Shown here: positions 18,747-29,170 of the stretch, one piece after another
How the letters are laid out: each line of letters begins with the position of its first letter
Numbering within the stretch: the first letter of the stretch is position 1
DNA from: an uncultured Alphaproteobacteria bacterium
GTDB taxonomy: Bacteria > Pseudomonadota > Alphaproteobacteria > HIMB59 > GCA-002718135
DNA length: 64,000 bases
Direction of reading: 5' to 3'
Assembly: GCA_902515745.1 (NCBI GenBank)
Contig: CABXWB010000010.1
Location: 1 to 64,000, forward strand
Translations under genes and position numbers: made by a program
Notes under the pieces: generated by a model
The model's input: only the letters and a program-made list of their open reading frames with translations
Told to the model about the DNA's origin: nothing
The model's database searches: none

Positions 18747-19257
18747 TTTTCCAATATGTAGTTATTTCTTTTTCAAAACCAAAAGCATTTTTATGTGCTA
18801 AGCGTGATGTATACAAAATACCGTTTAAGTGATCTACCTCATGTTGTACTACCCTTGCGTGTAAGCCTTCAACTTCATTTTCAATTTCTTTACCATCAAG
18901 ATCAAATCCAGAATATTTGATTTTTTTAAATCTTCTAACTAAACCCTGCATACCAGGTATTGATAAACAACCTTCCCAATCATCCTCAGTTTCTTTTCCC
19001 ATGGGTGTAAAAATAGGATTTATTAATGGTGTTATCTCAATTTTATCTTTCTCTTCATTATCAGGATTACGAAATACTATTATTTTCTTTGAAATATGTA
19101 CTTGGGGTGCAGCTAAACCTATACCGTTATAGTCAAGCATTGTTTCAGACATATCATAAACTATTTTTTTTAGAGAATCTGAAGAGAATTCTTTTATCTC
19201 AGAACATTCTTTTAGCAAGATTGGATGACCGATTTTTGATATTTTGAGAATAGACAC
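18727..19257 (-). CDS. def: Peptide deformylase
   Basis: A 176-residue metallo-deformylase that removes N-formyl groups from nascent proteins. All three family motifs are present: GIGLAAPQVH (motif 1), EGCLSIPG with the metal cysteine (motif 2) and QHEVDHLNG with the two metal histidines and catalytic glutamate (motif 3). The start is GTG at 19257. The fmt gene often beside def is not adjacent here; COQ9 is the overlapping downstream gene. Confidence 0.96.
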   Translation of the reverse strand: MSILKISKIGHPILLKECSEIKEFSSDSLKKIVYDMSETMLDYNGIGLAAPQVHISKKIIVFRNPDNEEKDKIEITPLINPIFTPMGKETEDDWEGCLSIPGMQGLVRRFKKIKYSGFDLDGKEIENEVEGLHARVVQHEVDHLNGILYTSRLAHKNAFGFEKEITTYWKNEQNRK

Positions 19258-19351
19258 ATAATAAATATAAGTATTTTTTCTAATATACCAATAGATTAAT
19301 TCAATATATCCGTTTGCAAATAATATGAGTTTGTGTTACTAGCCCGTCCCA

Positions 19352-19549
19352 ATGACACTTTTTGTAAATGTAAAAGATAATAACGTAGAACAAGCAATTA
19401 GAACGCTTAAAAAGAAAATGCAGCGTGAAGGTTTGTATAAAGAAATGAAACTACGTAAACATTACGAAAAACCTTGTTTGAAACGCGCTCGAGAAAAAGA
19501 AGAAAATATTAGAAGAGCTAGGAAGTCTGCAAAAAGAAATAACGATTAA
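19352..19549 (+). CDS. rpsU: 30S ribosomal protein S21
   Basis: A 65-residue S21 with [20 protein letters not shown] followed by the basic [19 protein letters not shown] segment. It is a single-gene unit: a 94-base divergent gap separates it from def and its stop interlocks with that of pntB at TTAA (19546-19549). No Shine-Dalgarno-like purine run is seen directly before the ATG. Confidence 0.94.
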   Translation: MTLFVNVKDNNVEQAIRTLKKKMQREGLYKEMKLRKHYEKPCLKRAREKEENIRRARKSAKRNND

Positions 19550-20940
19550 GCAGAAAGACTTTTTACGATATCCTCACACATTTTTTTAGCATCTCCAAAT
19601 AGCATAGTTGTATTATCTCTATAGAACAACTCATTATCAACACCAGAATAACCAGTTGCCATTGAACGTTTTACAAATAGAACACTCTGAGATTTTTCTA
19701 CATCTAAAATAGGCATACCAAAAATAGGGGATGACTCATCTGTTTTTGCAGCTGGATTTGTTACATCATTTGCTCCAATAACAAAAGAAACCTCTGTCAT
19801 AGGAAAATCATGATTAATTTCATCTAGCTCCAAGACTTCTTCATAAGGAACATTAGCTTCAGCTAGTAAAACATTCATATGACCTGGCATTCTTCCAGCG
19901 ACTGGATGTATTGCATATCTTACTTCTATTCCTTCTTTTTTTAATATGTCACCCATTTCTCTTAAAGCATGTTGAGCTTGTGCTACAGCCATTCCATATC
20001 CTGGTACAATAATTACAGAGTCTGCGTTTTTCATTATATATGCCGCATCCTCTGCGTTACCTTGTTTAACAATTTTGTCTGAGTTATCCTTACTAGCACT
20101 AGTGTCTTGCTCACCACCAAAACCTCCTAAAACAACATTAATAATGGATCTGTTCATCCCTTTACTCATTATATAACTTAATATTGCACCAGACGCTCCA
20201 ACAAGAGCACCAGTTATAATTAAGAGATTATTACTTAGGGTAAATCCTATGCCACAAGCTGCCCAACCTGAATAAGAGTTTAACATAGAAACGACAACAG
20301 GCATGTCAGCACCACCAATAGGAATTACAACAAGAAATCCTAGTAGTATTGAAACAATAACTATTGTCCAAAAAATTGTTGGAGATTGATTAATTACAAA
20401 TAATATAATCAAGAAAATAATTAGGAGGAAAATTACTGCATTTATAAGATGCTGGAACTTAAATACTATTGGCTTTCCTGAAATTGTACCTTGCAATTTT
20501 CCAAAAGCTAAAACTGAGCCAGAGAAAGTGATAGCACCAATAAATGTTCCAATACTCATTTCAACTAAACTTGCAGTTTTAATCGAACCAACTTTTCCAA
20601 TACTAAAAGCTACGGGATCATAGAATGCAGCAGCAGCAACAAATACAGCAGCTAAACCTACTAAGCTATGAAAAGCAGCTACCAATTGAGGTAATGCGGT
20701 CATCTCAATTCTGAGAGCTATAAATGAACCTATAGCACCGCCAATAAGTATCGCGGCACCAATTTCATAATAACTAAGAACTGATTTGAACATTAGCGTT
20801 GTGAACACCGCTATAATCATACCAATAACACCAAAAATGTTACCCATTCTTGAAGACTCAGGGTGAGATAAACCTCTTAGAGCAAAGATAAATAATAATG
20901 CAGAAATTAAATATAATATCGCAACCATGTTAGAAGACAT
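19546..20940 (-). CDS. pntB: NAD(P) transhydrogenase subunit beta
   Basis: A 464-residue membrane protein with about nine N-terminal transmembrane segments and a C-terminal NADP(H)-binding domain III ([52 protein letters not shown]). It couples proton entry to hydride transfer from NADH to NADP+, giving NADPH. It starts with a one-base overlap (TAATG) on the pntA2 stop, forming the last gene of the pnt operon. Confidence 0.97.
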   Translation of the reverse strand: MSSNMVAILYLISALLFIFALRGLSHPESSRMGNIFGVIGMIIAVFTTLMFKSVLSYYEIGAAILIGGAIGSFIALRIEMTALPQLVAAFHSLVGLAAVFVAAAAFYDPVAFSIGKVGSIKTASLVEMSIGTFIGAITFSGSVLAFGKLQGTISGKPIVFKFQHLINAVIFLLIIFLIILFVINQSPTIFWTIVIVSILLGFLVVIPIGGADMPVVVSMLNSYSGWAACGIGFTLSNNLLIITGALVGASGAILSYIMSKGMNRSIINVVLGGFGGEQDTSASKDNSDKIVKQGNAEDAAYIMKNADSVIIVPGYGMAVAQAQHALREMGDILKKEGIEVRYAIHPVAGRMPGHMNVLLAEANVPYEEVLELDEINHDFPMTEVSFVIGANDVTNPAAKTDESSPIFGMPILDVEKSQSVLFVKRSMATGYSGVDNELFYRDNTTMLFGDAKKMCEDIVKSLSA

Positions 20941-21257
20941 TATTCTTTTTCCTTTGTTTTTTTTGTTTTTTTCTTAAACATCGAGAGCATTCGATATGTT
21001 ACTAAGAAACCTCCAAAAATATTAACTGAAGCTAATACAACACCTATTAATCCAAAAATTTTTGAAGTATCAAAACCTTGAGGACCGGCTGCCAATATTG
21101 CCCCAACTATAATTACGCTTGATATTGCATTTGTCACACCCATCAATGGACTATGTAAAGCAGGAGTAACAGACCAAACTACATAATAGCCAATAATACA
21201 AGCTAGGAAAAATACTGTTAGTCCTATAACAAAAACTTCTGAAGAATGTGCTTCCAT
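20940..21257 (-). CDS. pntA2: NAD(P) transhydrogenase subunit alpha, part 2 (membrane)
   Basis: A 105-residue protein with three to four membrane segments, containing YVVWSVTPALHSPLMGVTNA, the hallmark of PntAB/domain II. The C-terminus is lysine-rich. In alphaproteobacteria the PntA chain is split into a soluble NAD-binding part (next gene upstream) and this membrane part, as seen here with only one base between the two genes. Confidence 0.95.
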   Translation of the reverse strand: MEAHSSEVFVIGLTVFFLACIIGYYVVWSVTPALHSPLMGVTNAISSVIIVGAILAAGPQGFDTSKIFGLIGVVLASVNIFGGFLVTYRMLSMFKKKTKKTKEKE

Positions 21258-21258
21258 A

Positions 21259-22380
21259 TTACTTAAATTGCTCCAATCTTACATCCCCGTCATGAGTTAA
21301 CAAAACAGAATTAATTATTTCATCGTCAAAATCAAAATTTATTTTTTTATTTTCTTTATCTATTAATAAACTTAAGAAGTTAAATATATTTTTAGCATAC
21401 AGTGCTGATGCATCTTTAGCCACTCTTCCAGGAACATTTCCATAACCAACAATTTTTACTCCATTATGCATTACTATTTCATTCATTTTACTTAAAGGGC
21501 AATTACCACCAGCTTCAACAGCCAAATCAATTACTACTGAGCCTGGTATCATCGAAGAAACCATTTCTTCTGTGATTAAAACTGGAGCTTTTTTGCCAGG
21601 AATAAGAGCTGTACAAATTACTATGTCTTGTTTTGAAACTGTATCAGCTATCAATTGAGCTTGTTTTTTCTTATAATCTTCACTCATTTCCTTTGCATAA
21701 CCACCGGCGGTTTCAGCATTTTCAGCTTCATCATCTTCAACCATTATGAATTTTCCACCAAGACTTTCAACTTGTTCCTTAGTTGCTGCTCTTACATCAG
21801 TGGCAGACACTACTGCGCCAAGTCTTTTTGCTGTTGCAATTGCTTGTAAACCAGCAACTCCTACACCAAGTATCATAACTTTTGCTGGATTTACTCTTCC
21901 AGCAGCAGTCATCATCATTGGAAAAGCCTTTCCAAATTGCTCCGCTGCATCAATTACACTTCTATACCCTGCTAAGTTAGCTTGGGATGATAGAACATCC
22001 ATACTTTGTGCTCTACTTATTCTAGGAATTAATTCCATACAACATGATGATATTTTGTTTTTATTTAAATTAGAAAATTCAGATTTATTTTCATAAGGGT
22101 TTAAAATTCCAATAAGTAATGAATTACTTTTTAAGTTATTTATGTCATCAGTGCTTGGCATTCTAACACATAAACAAACATCAGCCTTCAAGCATTCAGA
22201 TCTAGTAACAATTTTTGCTCCAGCTTCTTCATAATTTGAATTCTGATATCCTGAAGTTTCCCCCGCTCCATTTTCAATTATAACTTCAAAACCTAGTCTA
22301 GAAAAAAGCTTTACGGATTCAGGGGAGATAGAGACTCTTGTCTCGTTGTTATCATTTTCTTTAATAGCAGATAAGAGCAT
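21259..22380 (-). CDS. pntA1: NAD(P) transhydrogenase subunit alpha, part 1 (NAD-binding)
   Basis: A 373-residue soluble domain I with AlaDh/PNT N-terminal sequence (SAIKENDNNETRVSISPE), RISRAQSMDVLSSQANLAGY and the Rossmann motif VMILGVGVAGLQAIATAKRLGA with VVSATDVR following. GSVVIDLAVEAGGNCPLS is the characteristic late motif. First gene of the split pntA1-A2-B operon. The UbiB-like kinase gene ends 6 bases upstream, so transcription may begin even further up. Confidence 0.97.
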   Translation of the reverse strand: MLLSAIKENDNNETRVSISPESVKLFSRLGFEVIIENGAGETSGYQNSNYEEAGAKIVTRSECLKADVCLCVRMPSTDDINNLKSNSLLIGILNPYENKSEFSNLNKNKISSCCMELIPRISRAQSMDVLSSQANLAGYRSVIDAAEQFGKAFPMMMTAAGRVNPAKVMILGVGVAGLQAIATAKRLGAVVSATDVRAATKEQVESLGGKFIMVEDDEAENAETAGGYAKEMSEDYKKKQAQLIADTVSKQDIVICTALIPGKKAPVLITEEMVSSMIPGSVVIDLAVEAGGNCPLSKMNEIVMHNGVKIVGYGNVPGRVAKDASALYAKNIFNFLSLLIDKENKKINFDFDDEIINSVLLTHDGDVRLEQFK

Positions 22381-22386
22381 GAGTTC

Positions 22387-23730
22387 TTATATTGATAGGT
22401 TCGCTAAATTTAAAGCTTTTTGTTGGTTTTCCATTAGTTTTTTTGAGTTAAAATCCTCAATGAGTTCGTGAAATATTCTATACCAATTAACTTCAGCTTT
22501 TAAATGCATAAACACTGAACCTAATCCTACTGCCGCTCTATCCATAAAAACAAATTCTTTTGGGGGTTTAACACCACCAAGTTTCTTGAGTTCTTGATGA
22601 ACTTCAGATGCAATTTGTGCTCCATAAATACCACTATCACTTTCTTGTATTTTTTGAACTTTATCTTCCATTAGGGGAGAATATAAAAATCCTGCCCATT
22701 TATTTAATACTTTTAATTTATCTTTAGTTATGTCTGTAAATCCCCATTGTTCATAGGCATGAACTGCTTTTGAATTATCTTTTTCTTGAAGAGCAAAGTA
22801 TAAATCTATTACACCTTGAATGAAATTACCATTAAATATTCTCATACATCCGAAATCATAAATATTAATACTAAGATCTTTTTTTTGAACAGAATAATTT
22901 CCTAAATGTGGATCTCCATGAAGAACACCATATTCAAAAAATGGTTTATACCATGCTTTATACATATTTGATGCTAATGTATTTCTTGTTTCTTTAGATG
23001 ACTTTTTAAAATTTAAAATAGGCTCTCCATCAAGCCAACTCATGGTCAGCAGTCTCTTTGTAGATAATTTGTCATAGGTTTTTGGTACGTGAACAAAATT
23101 TATGTTTGAAAAAATATTTCTAAATACTGACATTAATTTTTTTTCTCTTTCATAATCTAGCTCTTCTTTTAATCTGTCAGTAATCTCTTTATATACTTCA
23201 TCAGTTTTAATAGCTTTATTATACGACTGATAAATTGAAAAAATCATTTTTAATTGCGAGAGATCTGCACTTACTGCTGAGGTCATGTCAGGATATTGAA
23301 GTTTGCAAGCTACTATTTCATCATTTTTTACTTTAGCTTTATGAACTTGCCCAAGTGAAGCTGCTCTTGTTGCTTCTTTATCAAACTCTATAAAATTTTT
23401 TTGCCAATCCTGTTTTAATTCTGCTGCCATTCTTCTTTTAACAAACAACCATCCCATAGGAGGAGCATTTGATTGTAAATGCATAAGTTCTTGTGCATAT
23501 TCATCAGGAAGTAGATCAGGTATTGTTGCCGATAATTGTGCCACTTTCATTAATGGCCCCTTAATACTTCCAAGGGCGGCTCTAATTTCAGAGGCGTGTT
23601 TTTCTTTGTCTAACTTAACCCCTAAATATCTTTGACTTGCAAGCTTTGTAGCTAATTTTCCAACTACACCACCTACTTTTGCATATCTAGTAAGTTGTTT
23701 TGTTAAAGATTTTGCTTCTTTATCTTTCAT
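22387..23730 (-). CDS. UbiB/ABC1 (ADCK)-family atypical kinase
   Basis: A 447-residue atypical protein-kinase-like ATPase. The ABC1 signature appears as KVAQLSATIPDLLPDEYAQE, the family K-x-G-Q loop reading KVAQ. It is followed by EATRAASLGQVHKAKV, KLQYPDM, and the catalytic segment YGVLHGDPHLGNYSVQ with YDFGCMR supplying the metal-binding DFG. ADCK3/UbiB proteins support ubiquinone synthesis. The ATG at 23730 overlaps the pepF stop by one base (TGATG). No membrane segments are evident at the C-terminus, unlike E. coli UbiB, so it is closer to the ABC1/ADCK3 branch. Confidence 0.88.
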   Translation of the reverse strand: MKDKEAKSLTKQLTRYAKVGGVVGKLATKLASQRYLGVKLDKEKHASEIRAALGSIKGPLMKVAQLSATIPDLLPDEYAQELMHLQSNAPPMGWLFVKRRMAAELKQDWQKNFIEFDKEATRAASLGQVHKAKVKNDEIVACKLQYPDMTSAVSADLSQLKMIFSIYQSYNKAIKTDEVYKEITDRLKEELDYEREKKLMSVFRNIFSNINFVHVPKTYDKLSTKRLLTMSWLDGEPILNFKKSSKETRNTLASNMYKAWYKPFFEYGVLHGDPHLGNYSVQKKDLSINIYDFGCMRIFNGNFIQGVIDLYFALQEKDNSKAVHAYEQWGFTDITKDKLKVLNKWAGFLYSPLMEDKVQKIQESDSGIYGAQIASEVHQELKKLGGVKPPKEFVFMDRAAVGLGSVFMHLKAEVNWYRIFHELIEDFNSKKLMENQQKALNLANLSI

Positions 23731-25532
23731 CAATTTAATTCTTCCAATTGGTCAATGAGACTCTCAATAACATTAACACCTTTTTGCCAAAAATCTTTTT
23801 TCTTCGGATTTAATCCAAAGGGTTTCAAGAGTTTATCATATGTATTACTTCCACCGCTTTCTAACAAAGTAATATATTTGTCTTCAAATTTGGGTAGTTT
23901 ACTTTCGTATACATTAAAAAGAGAATTTACAAGACAATCTCCAAAAGCGTAAGCATAAACGTAAAATGGTGAATGAATGAAATGAGGTATGTAGCTCCAA
24001 AAATATTTGTAATCATCATTAAATTTTATTGAAGGTCCTAAGCTTTGCTTTTGTACATCAATCCAAATTTTACAAATCTCATTAACACTTAATTCTTTAA
24101 TTTTTCTTTGGTCATGTATACGCTTTTCAAATTCAAAAAATGCAATTTGTCGTACTACAGTATTAAGCATATCTTCAACTTTATTTGCTAAAAGTCCTTT
24201 ACGCTCATTTTCTTTCTTAGTTATAGATAGAAGAGATTTAAAAGTTAACATTTCTCCAAAAACACTTGCAGTTTCAGCAAGAGTTAACGGTGTTGAAGAG
24301 TTAAAATAAGTTTGTTTTTTTCCTGCTAAATATTGATGAATTCCATGTCCTAGTTCATGAGCAAGAGTTGCTATATCTCTTGCTTTACCCTGGTAATTAA
24401 CAAGTATAAATGGATGAGCTGATGGAACAGTAGAAGCAGCGAACGCACCAGGAGATTTTCCCGCGATTACTGGAGCGTGTATCCATGAATTATCAAAAAA
24501 TTTATTTACAATATTTCCAGCTCTCTGATCAAAATTTGAATAAGCATTAGATACAATTTGTCTAGCATCTTTCCAGGAATAAATACTCTGTGATTGAAAA
24601 GGAAGAGGTGCATTTCTATCCCAATACATCAATGATTTCTTTTTAAACCATTTGGCTTTTATTTTATAATAGCGATGAGCAATTTTTGGATAATTTTCTT
24701 TTATTGTTTCAGTCAATGCCTCTACAACTTCATCTTCAACAACATTAGATAAATTTCTTGAGCTGACTGGATTTGGTAATCCTCTCCATTTATCATTGAT
24801 TGATTTGTCTTTTGCAAGATTATTAGTAATAGATGTAAATAAACTAATGTTATCTTTTAAAACAGCAGATACTACCTCAGCTGACTTTTTACGATTTGAT
24901 TCTTTTTTATCAGAAAGAAAATTAAAAATTTCAGCGCTAGATAAATTTTTTCCCTTAAAGGGAAATTTAAGTGACGCAATTGTATCATCAAATAATCTTA
25001 CCCAAGCTGATCTAGAAGTAATACTTTTTTCTTGAAGTAATTTTTCTGTTTTAACATCTAATTGATATGGTTTAAGTTTTCGTATATTTTTAATCCAGTT
25101 TTTATAAGGTTCTAATTTCTTATCAGCATAGATTTTATTTAATTTTGCATTCGAAACTTCATTTAACTCAAGACTAAAGAAAACTATTGATGAAGCTATA
25201 TTAGTAATTTGTTCCTGCATTTGTTGGTAAAAAATTTTATTCTTTTCATTATTACCGTCCTCTGCAACTAAGAGATGTGCATATGACATAATTTTATCAA
25301 TTTTTATATCAATGTTTTCTAATTCAATGATTGCTTTTAAGAGTTGACTAGGACTAAGCTTAGTAATTTTAAATGTGTATTTTTTTTCAAATTTTTTTGT
25401 AATTTTTCTTAGTTGATTTAAATCATTATTTAGATTCTTCGCATTTGGAGATTCATATAAATCTTTGAGGTTCCAAACTGGCAGTTTTCCAAGGGTATTT
25501 TTTGTTAAATTTTGATAATTTTTTTGTTTCAT
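23730..25532 (-). CDS. pepF: M3-family oligoendopeptidase F
   Basis: A 600-residue zinc metallopeptidase. The active site LAHELGHGIHQYLAG carries H-E-x-x-H, and the third ligand glutamate lies in LAETASVFGEM. Other M3B features are HPFILVNYQGKARDIATL and SPFYVYAYAFGDCLVNSLF. Members hydrolyse short peptides in the cytoplasm, which fits the peptide ABC importer at 46-51 kb. It is coupled to the UbiB-like gene downstream and diverges from the acyl-CoA synthetase. Confidence 0.94.
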   Translation of the reverse strand: MKQKNYQNLTKNTLGKLPVWNLKDLYESPNAKNLNNDLNQLRKITKKFEKKYTFKITKLSPSQLLKAIIELENIDIKIDKIMSYAHLLVAEDGNNEKNKIFYQQMQEQITNIASSIVFFSLELNEVSNAKLNKIYADKKLEPYKNWIKNIRKLKPYQLDVKTEKLLQEKSITSRSAWVRLFDDTIASLKFPFKGKNLSSAEIFNFLSDKKESNRKKSAEVVSAVLKDNISLFTSITNNLAKDKSINDKWRGLPNPVSSRNLSNVVEDEVVEALTETIKENYPKIAHRYYKIKAKWFKKKSLMYWDRNAPLPFQSQSIYSWKDARQIVSNAYSNFDQRAGNIVNKFFDNSWIHAPVIAGKSPGAFAASTVPSAHPFILVNYQGKARDIATLAHELGHGIHQYLAGKKQTYFNSSTPLTLAETASVFGEMLTFKSLLSITKKENERKGLLANKVEDMLNTVVRQIAFFEFEKRIHDQRKIKELSVNEICKIWIDVQKQSLGPSIKFNDDYKYFWSYIPHFIHSPFYVYAYAFGDCLVNSLFNVYESKLPKFEDKYITLLESGGSNTYDKLLKPFGLNPKKKDFWQKGVNVIESLIDQLEELN

Positions 25533-25573
25533 ATTTGACTATTTCGATATAGGTCTATTATCAGAGCTTTGTA

Positions 25574-25580
25574 GGGAGGA
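25574..25580 (+). promoter_or_regulatory. Shine-Dalgarno sequence of the acyl-CoA synthetase gene
   Basis: GGGAGGA lies eight bases before the ATG at 25589. Clear purine-rich sites are rare in this window, so the site supports both the chosen start and relatively strong initiation. Confidence 0.7.
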
Positions 25581-25588
25581 TTAAAAGT

Positions 25589-27391
25589 ATGATTGTTAAT
25601 TTTGATGAATTTAATAACATACCTAGTATTTTTTATTATCAATCAAATGATCTGAAAGATCAACCTTATTTGTGGAAAAAAGAAAATGATAAATATGTTT
25701 CTTTAAGCTGGCTACAAGTGAAGGAGCAGGTTGAAAGTTTGGCAATATATTTAAAAGATCTAGGAATTTTAGAGGGTGATAGAGTATTAATTTTATCTGA
25801 AAATAGACCTGAGTGGCAAATTACTGATTTAGCAATAATGTCTATTGGAGCAATATCTGTGCCTGCCTACACTACAAGTACAACAAATGATTATGAATAT
25901 ATAATTAAACACTCTGGTGCTAGATGCGCCATTGTATCTTCACATGAATTAATGAAGAAAGCTCTACCTGCAATTGAAAAAAATTCTCACTGTCAAAACG
26001 TAATTAAATTTAATGATGACAATGAAACTTATTCAGAAGTTGTAAATATAATATCTTATAATAAAATTATAGATGATAATTTAGAAAAGAGTAAAGCTTC
26101 TAATGAAATAGAAGAGTTGTCAAAAAATTTTAACAGAAAAGATACGGCATGTATTATATATACTTCTGGGACAGGGGGAAACCCTAAGGGAGTAATGTTG
26201 AGTCATGGAGCTATGCTAAGAAACTGTGCTTCTTGTGATAAATTACTTGAAAGTCTTACTAGTGATTTAAAAAAAGAGATTAGATATCTTTCTTGGTTAC
26301 CGTTATCTCATTCCTATGAGCATACTTTACAATTCTTAGAAATGGGGCAAGGTGCACAGATCTATTACGCGGAAAGTATTGATAAACTATTAGTGAATAT
26401 GGCTGAAGCTGCTCCACATTTTATGACAGCTGTTCCAAGATTTTATGACTCTTTACATACTCGTATTTCACAAGGACTTAAAAACCAAAGTAAATTAAGT
26501 CAAAGGTTCTTTGCAATTACATTAAATCTAGGAAAGAAAAAATATTTTGATGAACACATGAGTTTCTTTGAAAGATTTATGAATGGATTAATGGATAGAA
26601 TAGTAAGAAAAAAGGTTAAGAAAAGATTTGGCGGAAGTCTGAGAGCATTGATATCAGGAGGTGCAGCTCTAAATTTTGAAGTTGGATTATATCTTAGTGC
26701 CCTTGGCCTTCCTTTACTTCAAGGTTACGGACAAACTGAAACGGCACCTGTTATTTCTGCAAACCCGCCTGAAAAAATAAAATTAGATACTGTTGGAAAA
26801 GTTCTTCAAGGAAATGAAGTAAAGATTTCTGAAGAGGGAGAAATTTTAGCTCGTGGTGAACTAATTATGAATGGTTATTGGAATGATCCCGAGGCAACTA
26901 ATAAAACTATAATTGATGGATGGGTTCATACAGGTGATATTGGAGAGTTTGATGAAGAAGATTATCTAAAGATTACTGATAGAAAAAAAGATATTATTGT
27001 AAATGCTGGTGGAGATAATATTTCTCCTTCAAGAATAGAGGCAAAACTAGATATTGAACCTGAAATTGCTCAGTCAATGTTATATGGAGATTTCAAAAAT
27101 TACCTAGTTGCAATATTGGTACCTAATAAAGATTTAGCTTCTGAATGGGCAAAAGCAAATAACGTTGAAGGTGATTTAAGTAAAATAATTCAAGATTCTT
27201 CATTTAATATAAAAATAAAAGATGTAGTAGATAAGGTAAACAAAAGCCTTTCTAGTATAGAACAAATAAGAAAGTTTATTTTAATTGATCATGAGTTTAC
27301 AATTGAAAACAATATGATGACGCCTTCAATGAAAGTAAGAAGATTTAAAGTAAAAGAAATGTACGGAGAAAACTTAGAAAAATTATATTAA
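25589..27391 (+). CDS. fadD: Long-chain fatty-acid--CoA ligase (AMP-binding)
   Basis: A 600-residue adenylate-forming enzyme activating fatty acids to acyl-CoA. Motifs are IIYTSGTGGNPKGVMLSH (P-loop-like, about residue 190), SWLPLSHSYEH, GYGQTETAPVIS (adenylate motif), GWVHTGDIGEFD and DRKKDIIVNAGGDNISPS. The ACSL-type gap between the P-loop and adenylate motifs suggests a long-chain substrate. The divergent 56-base gap to pepF contains its promoter. It ends at TTAA shared with DUF1244. Symbol fadD is by family, not orthology proof. Confidence 0.9.
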   Translation: MIVNFDEFNNIPSIFYYQSNDLKDQPYLWKKENDKYVSLSWLQVKEQVESLAIYLKDLGILEGDRVLILSENRPEWQITDLAIMSIGAISVPAYTTSTTNDYEYIIKHSGARCAIVSSHELMKKALPAIEKNSHCQNVIKFNDDNETYSEVVNIISYNKIIDDNLEKSKASNEIEELSKNFNRKDTACIIYTSGTGGNPKGVMLSHGAMLRNCASCDKLLESLTSDLKKEIRYLSWLPLSHSYEHTLQFLEMGQGAQIYYAESIDKLLVNMAEAAPHFMTAVPRFYDSLHTRISQGLKNQSKLSQRFFAITLNLGKKKYFDEHMSFFERFMNGLMDRIVRKKVKKRFGGSLRALISGGAALNFEVGLYLSALGLPLLQGYGQTETAPVISANPPEKIKLDTVGKVLQGNEVKISEEGEILARGELIMNGYWNDPEATNKTIIDGWVHTGDIGEFDEEDYLKITDRKKDIIVNAGGDNISPSRIEAKLDIEPEIAQSMLYGDFKNYLVAILVPNKDLASEWAKANNVEGDLSKIIQDSSFNIKIKDVVDKVNKSLSSIEQIRKFILIDHEFTIENNMMTPSMKVRRFKVKEMYGENLEKLY

Positions 27392-27678
27392 ATTTTTCCT
27401 TTATCAAATTTTTCTTTTTGCTCAGGAGTAATTTCTTTTTGAAATTTTGTTTTCCACTCTGAGTATGGCATACCATAGATCATTTCTCGTGCCTCATCGT
27501 ATGAAATAGAAATATTTTTCTTCTCTGCAGCACTAACATACCATTTTGAAAGACAGTTTCTGCAAAAACCTGACAAATTCATTAAATCAATATTTTGAAC
27601 ATCTGTTCTATTTTTTAAATGATGAATCAATCTTTCTGCAACATCAGCAAGTAAATCTCTATCAAAGTTTTTGGTCAT
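27388..27678 (-). CDS. DUF1244-family protein
   Basis: A 96-residue alphaproteobacterial DUF1244 protein with the conserved core VAERLIHHLKNRTDVQNIDL, then LSGFCRNCLSKWY, where two cysteines and nearby histidines could bind metal, and YGMPYSEWKTKFQ. No function is known for the family. It stands alone between two oppositely transcribed genes and shares its 55-base upstream gap with the pyruvate kinase promoter. Confidence 0.85.
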   Translation of the reverse strand: MTKNFDRDLLADVAERLIHHLKNRTDVQNIDLMNLSGFCRNCLSKWYVSAAEKKNISISYDEAREMIYGMPYSEWKTKFQKEITPEQKEKFDKGKI

Positions 27679-27733
27679 ATTACGTAAATAAATTATATAA
27701 ATCTTTTTTTGTGCTATATATATATAATAATTA

Positions 27734-29170
27734 ATGAAACGTAACAGAAAAGCTAAAATTTTAGCTACCTTAGGACCTGCATCATCAGATAAAAAAATAA
27801 TAGAAGATTTATTTGTGGCTGGATGTGATGTTTTTAGATTAAATTTTTCACATGGTGATTTAGAAACTCATAGAAAAAATTATGAAAATATTAGATCTCT
27901 TGAAGAAAAACATAATCATGCATCATGCATATTAGCTGACTTACAAGGACCCAAATTAAGAGTAGGTAAATTTAAGAATACAAAAGAAAATTTAGTTAAA
28001 GGTCAAAATTTTATACTAGATCTTTCAACTGAACCCGGAGATAATAATAGGGTTAACTTTCCCCATGAAGAAATATATGATTTTTTAACACCTAATACTA
28101 TTTTATTAGTAAATGATGGAAGGATTAGATTACAAGTTATTGAACAAAAAAAAGATAGTTTAATAACACAAGTTTTAAATAATGCTGAAATCTCAAATAA
28201 CAAAGGTGTAAATATTCCAGATGTTATTCTTCCAATAGACGCTCTTACCAAAAAAGATAAATCTGATCTTATGAAGGCATTAGATATGGGAGTTGATTGG
28301 GTTGCACTTTCTTTCGTGCAACAAGCAGAGGATATTCTCAAACTAAAAAAAATAATTAACAATAAAGCACTCGTGATGGCAAAAATTGAAAAACCTTCAG
28401 CAGTAAAAAATATTGATGATATTATAAATGCTGCAGATGGTATTATGATAGCCAGAGGTGATTTGGGTGTTGAAATGCCAACAGAACAAGTTCCTATAGT
28501 TCAAAAAAATATTATTAAGAGATGTAGGCACTTTGGTAAACCAGTTGTTGTTGCTACACAAATGCTTGAAAGTATGATTGAAAATCTTGTTCCAACTAGA
28601 GCTGAAGCATCGGATGTTGCTAATGCTATTTACGATGGAACAGATGCTGTAATGTTATCTGGTGAATCTGCCGTTGGAGCGCACCCAATAGAAGTAGTAA
28701 TAACTATGAATAAAATTATAGAGAATGTTGAAAATGATAAAAATAATTATGATTTACGAATTATACAAGAAAATGTTGATGATGTTGATAATACAGATGC
28801 AATAACGTTAGCAGCTTACTCAATTGCTAAAAAATCAGATGCAAGAGCAATTATCACATTTTCTTTTAGTGGTAGAACAACGACTAGAATGGCTAGAGAA
28901 AGAGCACCAGTTCAAATTGTTGGTTTATCTCCAAATATTAAAACTACAAGAAAAATGCAATTATACTGGGGTGTAAACTCCTGTCATACTCAAGATGATG
29001 CTCAAAATGCACAAGATATGGTTAATATTGCATGTTCAATTGCTAAAAATAAAAAATTAGTAAAGCCGGGAGATAACGTGGTTATCTCGGCTGGTGTTCC
29101 ATTTGGAAGTGCTGGCACTACTAATCTACTTAGATTAGCTGAGATAATTGCTGATAAAGATCTTAAGTAA
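27734..29170 (+). CDS. pyk: Pyruvate kinase
   Basis: A 478-residue enzyme converting PEP and ADP to pyruvate and ATP. Signatures are KILATLGPASSD, RLNFSHGDLETH, the active-site MAKIEKPSAV, GIMIARGDLGVEMP and TDAVMLSGESAVGAHP. The C-terminal domain is complete and ends PFGSAGTTNLLRLAEI. Monocistronic by layout: divergent from DUF1244 and tail-to-tail with the aminotransferase (8-base overlap, TTAAGTAA). Confidence 0.97.
   Translation: MKRNRKAKILATLGPASSDKKIIEDLFVAGCDVFRLNFSHGDLETHRKNYENIRSLEEKHNHASCILADLQGPKLRVGKFKNTKENLVKGQNFILDLSTEPGDNNRVNFPHEEIYDFLTPNTILLVNDGRIRLQVIEQKKDSLITQVLNNAEISNNKGVNIPDVILPIDALTKKDKSDLMKALDMGVDWVALSFVQQAEDILKLKKIINNKALVMAKIEKPSAVKNIDDIINAADGIMIARGDLGVEMPTEQVPIVQKNIIKRCRHFGKPVVVATQMLESMIENLVPTRAEASDVANAIYDGTDAVMLSGESAVGAHPIEVVITMNKIIENVENDKNNYDLRIIQENVDDVDNTDAITLAAYSIAKKSDARAIITFSFSGRTTTRMARERAPVQIVGLSPNIKTTRKMQLYWGVNSCHTQDDAQNAQDMVNIACSIAKNKKLVKPGDNVVISAGVPFGSAGTTNLLRLAEIIADKDLK

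Noticed and set aside
19258-19351. tRNA or small RNA in the def-rpsU gap
   Set aside because: No cloverleaf, T-loop or strong hairpin is visible; the 94 bases look like AT-rich promoter sequence.
29070-29088. Hairpin GAGATAAC-GTG-GTTATCTC in the 3' part of pyk
   Set aside because: It encodes the conserved PGDNVVISAG segment of pyruvate kinase and lies about 80 bases before the stop; coding constraint is a sufficient explanation.
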